A stretch of 64,000 bases of DNA from Paraburkholderia aromaticivorans (GCF_012689525.1 NZ_CP051516.1:186001-250000); one strand, 5' to 3'. Shown: positions 45,259 through 54,501, counted from the first letter of the stretch. Program-made: numbers and translations. The notes: generated by a model not told the origin, from the letters alone.

Positions 45259-45279
45259 TCGACCGATTGACCGGTCGAT
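45259..45279. promoter_or_regulatory. Inverted repeat upstream of can (possible operator)
   Basis: Two overlapping symmetrical readings: TCGACC and GGTCGA spaced by eight bases, and the 14-mer ATTGACCGGTCGAT with one mismatched pair. It lies 20-40 bases before the can start, between it and aceK. This is the form of a TetR/GntR-type operator. No regulator can be named. Confidence 0.3.
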
Positions 45280-45333
45280 GTCGTTACATAAGGTTCGGAC
45301 GAGGCAGTCAACACTGCGAGCGGCGTATGAGCT

Positions 45334-47172
45334 TCACGCGGCCCTCACGCTGCGCGCGTCGGCTGGCGCATCCGGCGCGGGCGATGCACGGCCGGCGGCA
45401 TCGGCAAAGCGTTCCGGATAGCGCATACAGAAGCGCGCGCTGTCGTCGTACGGGAAAAAGTCGGGCAGTTCGCCTTTCAATAGATGATCCTTGTGCCGTT
45501 GCCATAGCGCGGGATCGAAGAAGTCCGCGTGATGCTGCATGAAGGAACGGCGCACGCGTGGATCGCCGAGCAGAAATGTGCCGTACGTTTCCGGGAAGAT
45601 GTCGTGCGGGCCGACCGAGTACCACGGCTCGCCCGACATTTCGTCCTCCTCGTTACGTGGCGCCGGCACCGCGCGCACGTTGCAGTCGGTCAGATATTCG
45701 ATTTCGTCGTAGTCGTAGAACACGACGCGGCCGTGACGCGTCACGCCGAAGTTCTTGTAAAGCATGTCGCCTGGAAAGATGTTCGCCTGCATCAGTTCCT
45801 TCACCGCATTGCCGTATTCCTTGATGCCGTGCTCGACGTCCTCGTCGTTGCCGTTCTGCAGAAACAGATTGAGCGGCACCATGCGGCGCTCGATATACAT
45901 GTGTCGAATCACGAGGTTGTCGCCATCGTATTCGAGCAGCGAAGGCACTTCCTTTTCGAGTTCACGCATCAGCGCTTCGTTGAGCCGCGAGACGGGCAGC
46001 GCGACGCTCGAATATTCGAGCGTGTCGGCCATGCGGCCCAGACGGTCGTGTCGTTTGACGAGCTGATACTTGCCCTGGATCTGCGCACGCGTGGTTTCTT
46101 TCGGCGGCGGGAAGTTGTCCTTGATCAGCTTGAACACGTACGGAAACGACGGCAACGTGAATACCAGCATCACGAGCCCCTTGATGCCGGGCGCGATGAT
46201 GAACTGATCGCTCGAATGCGAGAGGTGGTGCAGCAGGTCGCGATAGAACAGATTCTTACCCTGCTTCTGCAAACCCACCGACGTATAGATTTCCGCCTTC
46301 GGTTTGCCCTGCATGATGGTGCCGAGAAATTCGACGTAAGCGGACGGCACTTCCATATCCACCAGGAAGTACGAATGCGAAAAGCTGAAAATGATCAGCA
46401 ACTGTTCACGCTTGAGCAGCACGGTGTCGAGCGCGAGCACGCCCGGCTTCACGTGACGCAGTGGCACGGCGAACGGCAGCAGCAAATCGCCGTTGATGAT
46501 CCGTCCGACGATATACGCCGACTTGTTCCGGTAGAACAACGACGAGAGCACGTGAATCTGGAAGTTGGGCGCTTCGTCGAACACGCCGAACGCGTCGTGG
46601 ATCGTCTGCATCACGCAGCCGACGTCGCGCGTCAGGTCTTCGAACGACGCCTCCAACTGGAAGTTGGTGACGATGCGTTCGAGCGTCGCCGCGAGTCCGT
46701 CTTTGCCAGGATAGTACGCACGGTAAGTCGGCTTCGCGGCCGGCTCGTCGTTCTCGATGTATTCGGTCGAGATGGCCGGGCGCACGAAAATGAAGTCGTT
46801 GTTGAAGTACGAGCGGTGCAGGATCTTGCAGCACACCGAATTGAAAAACGTTTCCGCGCACTCCGGCTGGCGGTGCGTGGTCAACAGGCCAATGTAATGC
46901 AGCTTGATCTGCTGCCACACTTCGCTGTCGATTTTTTCCGCGTCGTATTCGTCTTCGAGCAGTTCGACGCATTCGTCGACGCGCTCGTCGTATGAAGTAA
47001 TGCGATCGCGCGCGAGCTTCTGCAGACCGTGCCAGTCCGCTTTCTCAAAGAGCGTCTTGGCGTGGATCGCGGCGTCGCGAAAGACCCGGTAATGCCGGTC
47101 GAATCCTTCGAGCATGGTCTGCGCAAGGTCAAAGCCGATCTGCGACGACAGCAGTTTGGGGAAGTGATTCAT
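45334..47172 (-). CDS. aceK: Isocitrate dehydrogenase kinase/phosphatase
   Basis: 612 residues, family length about 580-600. Bifunctional enzyme that phosphorylates and dephosphorylates isocitrate dehydrogenase, directing flux between the TCA cycle and glyoxylate shunt during growth on acetate or acetyl-CoA-yielding substrates. Kinase-like ATP site [32 protein letters not shown] (with the Lys), [50 protein letters not shown] (catalytic Asp and metal Asp in DYDE) and [20 protein letters not shown]. The C-terminal 30 residues (Ala/Pro/Asp rich) are an extension. It sits downstream of the LiuR-type regulator gene, gap 85 bases. Confidence 0.96.
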   Translation of the reverse strand: MNHFPKLLSSQIGFDLAQTMLEGFDRHYRVFRDAAIHAKTLFEKADWHGLQKLARDRITSYDERVDECVELLEDEYDAEKIDSEVWQQIKLHYIGLLTTHRQPECAETFFNSVCCKILHRSYFNNDFIFVRPAISTEYIENDEPAAKPTYRAYYPGKDGLAATLERIVTNFQLEASFEDLTRDVGCVMQTIHDAFGVFDEAPNFQIHVLSSLFYRNKSAYIVGRIINGDLLLPFAVPLRHVKPGVLALDTVLLKREQLLIIFSFSHSYFLVDMEVPSAYVEFLGTIMQGKPKAEIYTSVGLQKQGKNLFYRDLLHHLSHSSDQFIIAPGIKGLVMLVFTLPSFPYVFKLIKDNFPPPKETTRAQIQGKYQLVKRHDRLGRMADTLEYSSVALPVSRLNEALMRELEKEVPSLLEYDGDNLVIRHMYIERRMVPLNLFLQNGNDEDVEHGIKEYGNAVKELMQANIFPGDMLYKNFGVTRHGRVVFYDYDEIEYLTDCNVRAVPAPRNEEDEMSGEPWYSVGPHDIFPETYGTFLLGDPRVRRSFMQHHADFFDPALWQRHKDHLLKGELPDFFPYDDSARFCMRYPERFADAAGRASPAPDAPADARSVRAA

Positions 47173-47257
47173 GTCGACCGTGCATTCGCCTCATGTCGTG
47201 AAGACACCCGTGATTGTATCGTTCGGGTGGACCTGCGACGCATCGCGCCGCGATTGT

Positions 47258-47662
47258 TCAGGCCGGCTTGGCTTCGCGCGCGCCGCTTTCCAGCAGCGCG
47301 CGCGCCTGGGTTTCGTATTGCGCGAGGTCTTCGAGCGTCGCGTTCAGGTCTTCCAGTTGACGTTCGAGCACTTCGCGATGACGCGCCACCGTGGCGAGGA
47401 ATGCGTGCAATTGCGGCACCGTGTCGGTCGGCGACTCGTACACGTCCAGCAGGTCGCGAATCTCCGACAGCGTGAAGCCGAGCCGTTTGCCGCGCAACGT
47501 GAGCTTCAGGCGCGTTCGGTCGCGGCCCGAATAGACGCGCCGCAAGCCGCTCGATCCCTCGCGGCTCGGCGAGAGTAAACCCTGGTCTTCATAGAAGCGG
47601 ATGGCGCGCGGCGTGACGTCGAATTCCCGCGCGAGCTCGGTGATCGTGTATTGCGTGTTCAT
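47258..47662 (-). CDS. liuR: MerR-family regulator, LiuR-like
   Basis: 134 residues. MerR winged helix at the N-terminus (YTITELAREFDVTPRAIRFYEDQGLLSPSREGSSGLRRVY, then RDRTRLKLTLRGKRLGFTLSEIRDLLDVY) and a C-terminal coiled-coil dimerisation helix (LATVARHREVLERQLEDLNATLEDLAQYE). No metal-binding cysteines are present. This short Cys-free type with 'ITELAREFDVTPRAIRFYED' is characteristic of LiuR, which controls branched-chain amino-acid and acyl-CoA utilisation in proteobacteria. The assignment from sequence is good but not certain. It diverges from an MBL hydrolase gene, with a palindromic box between at 47713-47730. Downstream lie aceK and the thiolase/acyl-CoA genes. Confidence 0.85.
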   Translation of the reverse strand: MNTQYTITELAREFDVTPRAIRFYEDQGLLSPSREGSSGLRRVYSGRDRTRLKLTLRGKRLGFTLSEIRDLLDVYESPTDTVPQLHAFLATVARHREVLERQLEDLNATLEDLAQYETQARALLESGAREAKPA

Positions 47663-47712
47663 CGGGGCATTCCGTGGCCGGGCAGAAAATCGGATTGAAC
47701 GATAGAATCGAC

Positions 47713-47730
47713 GTTTACGTTATCGTCAAC
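47713..47730. promoter_or_regulatory. LiuR-like operator between liuR and the divergent MBL gene
   Basis: GTTTACG-TTAT-CGTCAAC, an 18-bp inverted repeat with six of seven arm positions symmetrical. The core resembles the TTTACGTnnACGTAAA type of site reported for LiuR regulators, as I recall it. Its place in the middle of the divergent promoter region fits control of both genes. Confidence 0.5.
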
Positions 47731-47849
47731 TTGAGTTGAACGCAACCAGGCGCAGTACGGCGGCGGTACGTCACTCGCACGCCGCAACCACGCCGACCGG
47801 CATCGCATACCTCGCCATGCCCGACGGCCGACGGAGGAAGACACCCACA

Positions 47850-48923
47850 ATGAATGCACTCGAACATCAACTCGACTACCCGTTCGGCGACACCTTGCCG
47901 GACGCGGGCCAGGCGATGGAAGTCGCGCCAGGCGTGTTCTGGCTGCGCATGCCGCTGCCTTTCGCGCTGGATCACATCAACCTTTGGCTGCTGCGCGACG
48001 AAATCGACGGCCAGCAGGGCTGGACGGTGGTCGATTGCGGCATCACCTCGGACACGATCAAGGAGAACTGGGAGAAAGTGTTCGACTCGGTGCTCGACGG
48101 CCTGCCGGTGCTGCGCGTAATCGTCACGCATTGCCATCCCGATCACATCGGCCTCGCACACTGGATCTGCGCGGGCGGCGACCAAAAGCGCTGGGACGTG
48201 CGGCTATGGATGACGCTCGGCGAATACATGCAGGCCCGCGTGATGGCTGCCGGCGACGGTTCGAATGCGGGCGGCGAGGGCGCGGCGCGGCACTTCGCGC
48301 GCCACGGCGTGACCGACGAAGAGTCGCTTGAGAAACTGCGCAATCGCAAGAGCTATTACGCGAGCCTCGTGCCGGCGATTCCGGGGCAGTATCGCCGTCT
48401 GCGGGAAGCCGACGGTGTGAAGATCGGCGGCAAGACGTGGCACGTGGTGACTGGCTTCGGCCATTCGCCGGAGCACTGCGCGTTGTTCTGCGAAGAGACC
48501 GGCGTGCTGATTTCCGGCGACATGGTGCTGCCGCGCATTTCGACTAACGTGTCGGTGTTCGATATGGAACCGGAAGGCACACCGCTCGCGCTGTATCTGG
48601 AGTCGCTCGGCCGCTATGAGACGATGCCGGAAGACACGCTCGTGCTGCCGTCGCATGGCAAGCCGTTTCGCGGCGTGCGCACGCGCATCCGGCAATTGCG
48701 CGAGCATCACGACGCGCGTCTAGCCGAAGTGCGAGAGGCGTGCGCGGAGAAACCGCAGAGCGCCGCGGATATCGTGCCGCTGATGTTCAAGCGACAACTG
48801 GATATTCATCAGATGACGTTTGCGATGGGTGAGGCACTGGCGCATTTGCATCTGCTGTGGCTGGCGGGGGAGTTGAAGCGCAAGCAGGATGCGGATGGGG
48901 TGATTCGGTTTTCGCCTGCGTGA
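47850..48923 (+). CDS. Metallo-beta-lactamase fold hydrolase divergent from liuR
   Basis: 357 residues from ATG 47850 with GGAGGAAG upstream. MBL domain with VIVTHCHPDHIGLAHWIC (HxHxDH), VTGFGHSPEHCALFCEETGVLISGDMVLPRISTNV (metal His and Asp) and VLPSHGKPFRGVRTRI (last His). A helical C-terminal domain follows (QLREHHDARLAEVREACAEKPQSAADI). The layout is that of the LACTB2-like/'MBL with winged helix' group, possibly an acyl-CoA thioesterase in the LiuR-controlled catabolic set. That role is inferred from the divergent regulator only. Confidence 0.88.
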   Translation: MNALEHQLDYPFGDTLPDAGQAMEVAPGVFWLRMPLPFALDHINLWLLRDEIDGQQGWTVVDCGITSDTIKENWEKVFDSVLDGLPVLRVIVTHCHPDHIGLAHWICAGGDQKRWDVRLWMTLGEYMQARVMAAGDGSNAGGEGAARHFARHGVTDEESLEKLRNRKSYYASLVPAIPGQYRRLREADGVKIGGKTWHVVTGFGHSPEHCALFCEETGVLISGDMVLPRISTNVSVFDMEPEGTPLALYLESLGRYETMPEDTLVLPSHGKPFRGVRTRIRQLREHHDARLAEVREACAEKPQSAADIVPLMFKRQLDIHQMTFAMGEALAHLHLLWLAGELKRKQDADGVIRFSPA

Positions 48924-48944
48924 TCGAGGCGGTGTGTCGATAAA

Positions 48945-48973
48945 AAAGCCCGGTGCTTTCGCAACCGGGCTTT
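48945..48973 (+). terminator. Intrinsic terminator between MBL gene and peptide-binding protein gene
   Basis: A 10-bp stem AAAGCCCGGT/ACCGGGCTTT has a 9-nt loop. T tracts on both strands make it bidirectional between two convergent genes. Confidence 0.9.
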
Positions 48974-49000
48974 CTTCCGCAGGTTCAAACGCGAACGCGA

Positions 49001-50587
49001 TTACTGCACCGACACCGCTCCGAAGTTCTGCCGCCCAAACGGACTCACGTGATAACCACTCACATTCGTGCGCGTGATCGCCGCAGCAGTCGGATACCCC
49101 AGCGGAATCCACAGTGCCTGATCGTGAATGATCTGCTGCGCCTGTTCATACGCCTTCGCGCGCTTGGCCTGATCCGGCGTTGCCTTGCCGTCGGCGATCA
49201 ATTTGTCCAGATCCTGATCGCAGAACCGCGCAAAGTTGATCCCCGACTTCACCGCGTTGCAACTGAATAGCGGCGACAGGTAGTTGTCCGGATCGCCGTT
49301 GTCGCCGGCCCAGCCCATGAAGAGCGAATCATGCTGGCCAAGCTTGGCCTCCTTGATCAACTCGCCCCATTCGATCACCTTCACGTCGGCCTTCACGCCG
49401 ATCTTCGCGAAGTCGGCTTGCAGCAGTTCGGCGCCGGCCTTCGGATTCGGATTCAGCACGCTGCCGTTCGGCCGCACCCAGATCGTCGTTTCGAAGCCGT
49501 TCGGATAGCCTGCGTCGGCGAGCAGCTTCTTCGCCTTCGCCGGGTCGTACGGCCATCCCTTCACGCCCTTGTCGTAGCTCCACGTGTTCGGCGGATACGG
49601 GTTCACGGCCGGTGTCGCCGTGTTGTCGAACACGGTTTTCAGATACGTGGTGCGGTCGAACGCCATGTTCAGCGCGGCGCGCACCTTCTGGTTGTCGAGC
49701 GGCTTCTTCTGCGTGTTCAGCGCGACGAACGCCGTCATGAACGCGGGCGTCTGCACAATGGCGAGCGACTTGTCGCCCTTCGCTTCAGCGAGATCCTGCG
49801 GCTTCGGCGACAAAGCGATCTGGCATTCGCCGGCCTTCACTTTCTGCGCCCGCACCGTGGCGTCCGGCGTGATCGCGTAGATCAGGCGGTCGATCTTCGG
49901 CTTCGGGCCCCAGTAGCTTGGGTTCACGTCGTAGCGAATCACTGCGTCTTTCGTATAGCTCTTCAGTTCGAACGGACCGGTGCCGATCGGCTTCGAGTTC
50001 AGATCGACCTGCTTGCCGGCCTTGAGTAACTGGTCGGCGTATTCGGCCGAATAGATCGAGGCGAAACCCATCGTCAGGATCGACACGAAGGTCGCGTCGG
50101 GCGCGTTCAACTCGAACTTGACGGTGTTGTCGTCGACTTTGCTGATCGACTTGATGAGCTTCGGCAGACCCATCGACTGCGCATGCGGGAAGCCACTCGC
50201 GCCCGCCACCTTGTGCCACGGGTTGCTGTCGTTGAGCATGCGGTCGAACGTGAAGACGACGTCGTCGGCATTCAGAGCACGGGTGGGCTTGAAGTAGTCG
50301 GTGGTCTGGAACTGCACGTTCGGACGCAGATGGAACGTGTAGGTGAGGCCGTCGGCGCTCACGTCCCACTTGTCGGCCAGCGCCGGCACCACTTTCTTCG
50401 CGGCCTCGTCGTACGAGACCAGCGAGTTGAAGATCACGTCGGCCGACGCATTGGTCGTGACGAGCGAATTGAACTGCACGACATCGAAGCCGTCAGGGCT
50501 CGACTCGGTACAGACGGTCAGCGGTTTGGCGAGCACGAGCGCGGGCGCCGTGAACAGTACGGCGGCTGCGAGCAGTTTGAAGCGCAT
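49001..50587 (-). CDS. ABC transporter substrate-binding protein, dipeptide/oligopeptide type
   Basis: 528 residues with GGGAG five bases before ATG 50587. Signal peptide (MRFKLLAAAVLFTAPALVLA) and a mature DppA-like solute-binding protein (family 5): KPLTVCTESSPDGFDVVQFN, ADKWDVSADGLTYTFHLRPNVQFQTTDYFKPTRALNADDVVFTFDRM, PIGTGPFELKSYTKDAVIRYDVNPSYWG, NMAFDRTTYLKTVF and WAGDNGDPDNYLSPLFSC. Periplasmic capture of dipeptides or haem-like ligands. No permease or ATPase gene follows; a terminator lies right after the stop, so it is an orphan binding protein in this window. Confidence 0.93.
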   Translation of the reverse strand: MRFKLLAAAVLFTAPALVLAKPLTVCTESSPDGFDVVQFNSLVTTNASADVIFNSLVSYDEAAKKVVPALADKWDVSADGLTYTFHLRPNVQFQTTDYFKPTRALNADDVVFTFDRMLNDSNPWHKVAGASGFPHAQSMGLPKLIKSISKVDDNTVKFELNAPDATFVSILTMGFASIYSAEYADQLLKAGKQVDLNSKPIGTGPFELKSYTKDAVIRYDVNPSYWGPKPKIDRLIYAITPDATVRAQKVKAGECQIALSPKPQDLAEAKGDKSLAIVQTPAFMTAFVALNTQKKPLDNQKVRAALNMAFDRTTYLKTVFDNTATPAVNPYPPNTWSYDKGVKGWPYDPAKAKKLLADAGYPNGFETTIWVRPNGSVLNPNPKAGAELLQADFAKIGVKADVKVIEWGELIKEAKLGQHDSLFMGWAGDNGDPDNYLSPLFSCNAVKSGINFARFCDQDLDKLIADGKATPDQAKRAKAYEQAQQIIHDQALWIPLGYPTAAAITRTNVSGYHVSPFGRQNFGAVSVQ

Positions 50588-50858
50588 AGGATCTCCCATA
50601 ACAAGCGCAGTCAGGCAGTGCGTCTGGTTGTGTGGTTATGTTCCGTTGACGAAGGACGGGCGGCCTTCCGGCGTAGCCGTCGTCTTTATTGTGATACGTT
50701 TCCGGCGCTGGCGCATGGGTCGGCTGGTGCCGCCAACGCGCGCGTGGGCCTTCGCGAAAGCTTATCGAAGGGTGGTTGCGGCGACAACAACATAATCCGC
50801 ATATCCATATGGAGCGGGCGGGCCGGGCTTGCGTCGCGGCGTCCTTATTCGCGCTTAG
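50588..50858. other. Promoter region of the peptide-binding protein gene, left flank of IS
   Basis: 271 bases left of the insertion sequence, ending with the target duplication TTAG (50855-50858). Before the insertion it joined directly to the stop codon of the BtuF-like gene. No ORF or terminator was recognised. Confidence 0.5.
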
Positions 50859-52245
50859 TACTACAGCCGTAGATAAAACAAAGCAGGAGGTACGCAGCCG
50901 CGGCGCCGGTAGTGACACTGCTGGGCGCGGTACTGGTGCCTGCGCCGCCATGCCGACCAGGCCAGGACGTACTCGATGGAGTGAGCTCCGCGCCATAGGA
51001 GGCGGCACAGTAGCCGGCGGATCTCCTGCACACTGAGCGGCACCGAATCTTCAGGTGTTTTTTTTGGCGCGCACCCGCAGGGTGACGAGCGCGGCATGGG
51101 CCAGCAGCGCCAGCGTGATGTGACGGTACCAGCCCTGCCATTGGCGTACCTCGTATTGATCGAGCCCGCATTCGCCTTTGGTTGCCTCGAAGCCGGTTTC
51201 GATTTCCCACCTGCGGCCCGCGACGTTGACCAGGGTTTGCCGTGTGGCTTTGCTGCGCGGGGCGTATACGACGTAATACGCATGCTCGCGTTGCTCGTCC
51301 AGGCTGCGCCGCACCAGCAGGTAATGCCCGAAGCGGCGCTCTTCTGTGGTGATCTGCAGACGCCACAGCGGAGTCAACGCCCAGTCATACAGGCGCTCGC
51401 CTTTGGCGCCGGCACCTGCTGACAGGCGTCGCCATGCCCGTGCCGGCAAGGCTTCGGCGATCCGGTCGGACCGTACGTAGTCGGGACCCTGCCACCACAG
51501 GGGTTCGTTCTTCGCGACGGCCAGTACGAAAGACTGGCCGCGCGACTCGAGCCACAGCCGCAGGTGACGGTCGCCGCCGTAGACTTCATCACCCGTGACC
51601 CAGCCGCACGGCACACCTGCGTCCAGCGCCCGCTCAAGCATGCTGCGCGCGAGCTGCGGCTTCGTTGCAAACTCCACCGCCTTGGGAATGCCCGCTGCCT
51701 CGCAGCGCACACGGTCATCGGTCCACGCCTTGGGCACATACAGTTCGCGGTCGATAAACGCGCTGCCGCCGCGACCGGCATAGCAGAGGAACACGCCGAT
51801 CTGGCTGTTCTCGATACGGCCTGCGGTGCCACTGTACTGGCGTTGCACACCGGCCGAGTGCTGCCCCTTCTTGACGAAGCCGGTCTCGTCCACAACCAGC
51901 ACCGCGTCGCGCTCGCCCAGTTGTTCAACGACGTACTCCCGGAGCACATCGCGCGCGCCATCCGCATCCCATTGCGCCCGCTCGAGCAGGTGCTGCACGC
52001 CATCAGGCGTTTCTTCGCCGATCCATTCGGCGAGTTGCCAGCCGTTCTTGCGCTCGACTGTGCCCAGCAGGCCCTTCAGGTAAGCGAGAGACCGATGTCG
52101 GGGCTCGGGTCGCCTGAACAGTTCTCCGAGCCGCTGATGTAGCGCCTCCAGTTCACGCTCCCACGCTATTGCCGTCGAATGCATCGCTTTCTCATGTAGT
52201 AGTACTAAATATTGTTAGTATAGTAAAAAATCTACGGCTGTAGTA
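50859..52245 (-). mobile_element. IS701-family insertion sequence, complete
   Basis: 1387 bp bounded by perfect 16-bp terminal inverted repeats (TACTACAGCCGTAGAT inwards from 50859 and from 52245). It is flanked by the 4-bp direct repeat TTAG at 50855-50858 and 52246-52249, the YTAR target duplication typical of IS701. It carries one intact transposase gene. Repeats, duplication and gene are all undamaged, pointing to a recent insertion. The target was the stop-codon region of the neighbouring BtuF-like gene. Confidence 0.93.
51051..52184 (-). CDS. IS701-family transposase
   Basis: 377 residues. DDE transposase of the IS701/DDE_5 type: AYLKGLLGTVERKNGWQLAEWIGE, first catalytic Asp in AVLVVDETGFVKKGQHSAGVQRQYSGTAG, second in PCGWVTGDEVYGGDRHLRLWLESRG, then RRWEIETGFEATKGECGLDQYEVRQWQGWYRHITLALLAHA with the catalytic Glu. 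It is full length without stop or frameshift, so the element is probably active. About 60 bases separate its start from the right inverted repeat. Confidence 0.95.
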   Translation of the reverse strand: MHSTAIAWERELEALHQRLGELFRRPEPRHRSLAYLKGLLGTVERKNGWQLAEWIGEETPDGVQHLLERAQWDADGARDVLREYVVEQLGERDAVLVVDETGFVKKGQHSAGVQRQYSGTAGRIENSQIGVFLCYAGRGGSAFIDRELYVPKAWTDDRVRCEAAGIPKAVEFATKPQLARSMLERALDAGVPCGWVTGDEVYGGDRHLRLWLESRGQSFVLAVAKNEPLWWQGPDYVRSDRIAEALPARAWRRLSAGAGAKGERLYDWALTPLWRLQITTEERRFGHYLLVRRSLDEQREHAYYVVYAPRSKATRQTLVNVAGRRWEIETGFEATKGECGLDQYEVRQWQGWYRHITLALLAHAALVTLRVRAKKNT

Positions 52246-53064
52246 TTAGGCCGCCGCGGCGCGCTGCAGCAGATAAGCGATGCCTTCGATCGCGCGCACG
52301 CCGTACCACGACACCATTTCCCCATCGATCAACTCGATACGCTTGCCGGCCAGCCGCGCGTCGCGTTTCAGTGCGTCGCAATGGACCTGTGTGAAGCGAA
52401 ACGGCTCGCTGGAGAGCAGGATGCGGTCGACCTGGGCGAGCCACGGCGCGGTGTCGAAGTCGAGTGTCGGGTAACGCGCGGCGCCTGCCGCGCCGCCTTG
52501 CACGACCGGCAGCGTGTGCCAGTTCACGAGCCGCAGCATCGTCGAGATATAGGTGTCGCGCGCCACGGTCATCCACGGCTCGCGCCAGATCAGATACAGC
52601 ACGTTTTGCGGAGTGAGCGCATGCGCCGCCGCTTCGCGAAGGCGGGCTTCGAGCGCTTCGCTCAGGCGCCGCGCTTCCTGCGTACGATCGAAGATCGCGC
52701 CCAGCAGCGTGTAGAGCGCCAGATTGTCCCGCGGTGTCCGCGGATGCGTCACGACGATATGCGGCACGAACTCGCGCAATTGCTCGACGGTATCGCGCTC
52801 GTTTTCGTCGATATTGACGATCAGATGAGTGGGGCGCAACGCACGAATGGCGTCGAGATTCACGGCCTTGGTGCCACCGACCTTGCGTACCTGCCGCACC
52901 TTGTCGTGGGGATGCACGCAAAAGCCGGTGCGGCCGACAATCTGCCTGTCGAGACCGAGCGCGAACAGCAGTTCGGTGATGCTCGGCACCAGCGAAACGA
53001 TGCGCGCCGCGGCGCCTGCTGGATCGTGCGCGACGCCGGCTGCATCGACCGCACGGGGTGGCAT
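52246..53064 (-). CDS. BtuF-like helical-backbone metal/cobalamin-binding protein
   Basis: 272 residues. Family of vitamin B12/iron-chelate binding proteins: AARIVSLVPSITELLFALGLDRQIVGRTGFCVHPHD, KVGGTKAVNLDAIRALRPTHLIVNIDENERDTVEQL, VLYLIWREPWMTVARDTYISTMLRLV and PWLAQVDRILLSSEPFRFTQVH. No signal peptide is evident, unlike periplasmic BtuF, so its place in the cell is unclear and it may be a cytoplasmic or aberrantly exported member. It starts three bases after the SDR stop. The TAA stop lies inside the 4-bp target duplication of the adjacent IS, and the protein is unchanged by the insertion. Confidence 0.85.
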   Translation of the reverse strand: MPPRAVDAAGVAHDPAGAAARIVSLVPSITELLFALGLDRQIVGRTGFCVHPHDKVRQVRKVGGTKAVNLDAIRALRPTHLIVNIDENERDTVEQLREFVPHIVVTHPRTPRDNLALYTLLGAIFDRTQEARRLSEALEARLREAAAHALTPQNVLYLIWREPWMTVARDTYISTMLRLVNWHTLPVVQGGAAGAARYPTLDFDTAPWLAQVDRILLSSEPFRFTQVHCDALKRDARLAGKRIELIDGEMVSWYGVRAIEGIAYLLQRAAAA

Positions 53065-53067
53065 GGC

Positions 53068-53847
53068 TTACTCGGCTTCGGTGGCGGCGCGCGGCTTGCG
53101 CGGCGCGCGCTCGAAAGCGCGGTCGTAGAGCCAGCGCGGCAGCACGTGCAGCAGCATGGCCACCACGCGCATCTGCCAGGGAAACACCGCGAACGCCGTT
53201 TGACGCTCGATCGCCTGCGCCACCTTGACCGCGAAACGGTCGGCGTCCATCAGGAACGGCATGGTGTATGGGTTGTGCTCGGTCATCGGCGTGCGGATAT
53301 AGCCGGGCGCAATAGTGACCACGCCGACATCATGCGGCCGCATTTCGACGCGCAACGCCTCCAGATACTTGAGCGCCGCCGATTTCGACGCGCTGTACGC
53401 GCCGGAGCCCGGCAAGCCGCGCACACTGGCGACGCTGGCGATACCGACCAGCGTGCCGCGTTTCGCGGCGATCATCGCGGCGGCGAACGGCTCGAAGGTG
53501 GCGACCATGCCGAAGTAGTTGATGTCCATCACTTCGCGGAAGGTGCGCAGGTCGCCGTGGCCGGTGACCGCGCCGCGGCTGATGCCGGCGTTAGCGATCA
53601 CGACATCCGGCAAGCCGTGCCGCGCGATGAACTGCGCGGCTGCATCGGCGAGCGCTTCGGCGTCGCGTACGTCGACGGAATAGATGGAGACGGTGTTCTG
53701 CGGATGGGACTGCTGGAAGGCGGCGAGAGCGTCGCCGCGGCGGGCAACGAGGCCGAGAATCGCGCCGCGCCGCGCATAGTCGGCGGCGAGCGCGAGGCCT
53801 ATGCCACTCGAGGCGCCGGTAATGAAAACCTTCAGCGGTGAACTCAT
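53068..53847 (-). CDS. Short-chain dehydrogenase/reductase
   Basis: 259 residues. Classical SDR: VFITGASSGIGLALAADYARRG (TGxxxGIG), NAGISRGAVTGHGD (NAG), VGIASVASVRGLPGSGAYSASKSAALKYLEALR (Ser and YxxxK) and TIAPGYIRTPMTEHNPYTMPF. The C-terminal stretch AVFPWQMRVVAMLLHVLPRWLYDRAF is hydrophobic and may attach to the membrane, as in the YqjQ/DltE-like group. Substrate unknown. It lies 15 bases downstream of dsbA and just ahead of the BtuF-like gene. Confidence 0.9.
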   Translation of the reverse strand: MSSPLKVFITGASSGIGLALAADYARRGAILGLVARRGDALAAFQQSHPQNTVSIYSVDVRDAEALADAAAQFIARHGLPDVVIANAGISRGAVTGHGDLRTFREVMDINYFGMVATFEPFAAAMIAAKRGTLVGIASVASVRGLPGSGAYSASKSAALKYLEALRVEMRPHDVGVVTIAPGYIRTPMTEHNPYTMPFLMDADRFAVKVAQAIERQTAFAVFPWQMRVVAMLLHVLPRWLYDRAFERAPRKPRAATEAE

Positions 53848-53862
53848 TCCGGCGCCTCGGCT

Positions 53863-54501
53863 TTACATCTTCTTGGCGCGGACCTGCGCGACCAGATAGT
53901 CCAGCACCTGGATCGTGCCCGGCAGGCTGTTGGTCGCGGCGGGGCCGGTTTCATACTTGCCCTGCACGGCCAGCGTCGGCACGCCGTCGATCTTGTAGTC
54001 GTCCAGCAGCTTCTTGTCCTTCTGCAGCGCGCTTTGCGTCGAGAACGAGTTGTACGCGTCCATGTACTTCTTCGGATCGACGCCGTTCTTCGCGAGGAAT
54101 TTGGCCTGATCTTCCGGCGTCAGCAGATAGTCTTTGTTGACGTGGATTTCATTGAAGACCTTCGGCGTGAGCTGCGTGGCAAGGCCGAGCGCATCGAGCG
54201 CGTGATACATCTTGGAATGCGGAATGAAGTCGTCGCGGAAGGCGACCGGCACGCGCTTGAACACCACGTCCGGACCTTGTTTCTTCACCCACGCTTCGAG
54301 GTACGGGTTGAATTCGTTGCAGTGCGGACAGCCGTACCAAAAGAATTCGGTGACTTCGATCTTGCCGGCGGGGACGTCCGTAGGCTGCGCGGTGGGCAGC
54401 ACGGTGAAATCCTTGCCCGACACCGGCGCGGTTGGCGATGCCTGTGCCGCGGCGGCGACGAGGCCCAGCGAGAGGAACAGAATGCTCAGCAGTTTCTTCA
54501 T
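53863..54501 (-). CDS. dsbA: Thiol:disulfide interchange protein DsbA
   Basis: 212 residues. Periplasmic oxidant that introduces disulfide bonds in exported proteins. Signal peptide MKKLLSILFLSLGLVAAAAQ with cleavage after QA. Thioredoxin-fold active site FFWYGCPHCNEFNPYLEAW (CPHC), inserted helical domain, and the cis-proline loop DGVPTLAVQGKY. Length and motifs fit proteobacterial DsbA. The gene is downstream of the SPOR-domain gene, gap 172 bases, in the argS run. Confidence 0.96.
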   Translation of the reverse strand: MKKLLSILFLSLGLVAAAAQASPTAPVSGKDFTVLPTAQPTDVPAGKIEVTEFFWYGCPHCNEFNPYLEAWVKKQGPDVVFKRVPVAFRDDFIPHSKMYHALDALGLATQLTPKVFNEIHVNKDYLLTPEDQAKFLAKNGVDPKKYMDAYNSFSTQSALQKDKKLLDDYKIDGVPTLAVQGKYETGPAATNSLPGTIQVLDYLVAQVRAKKM

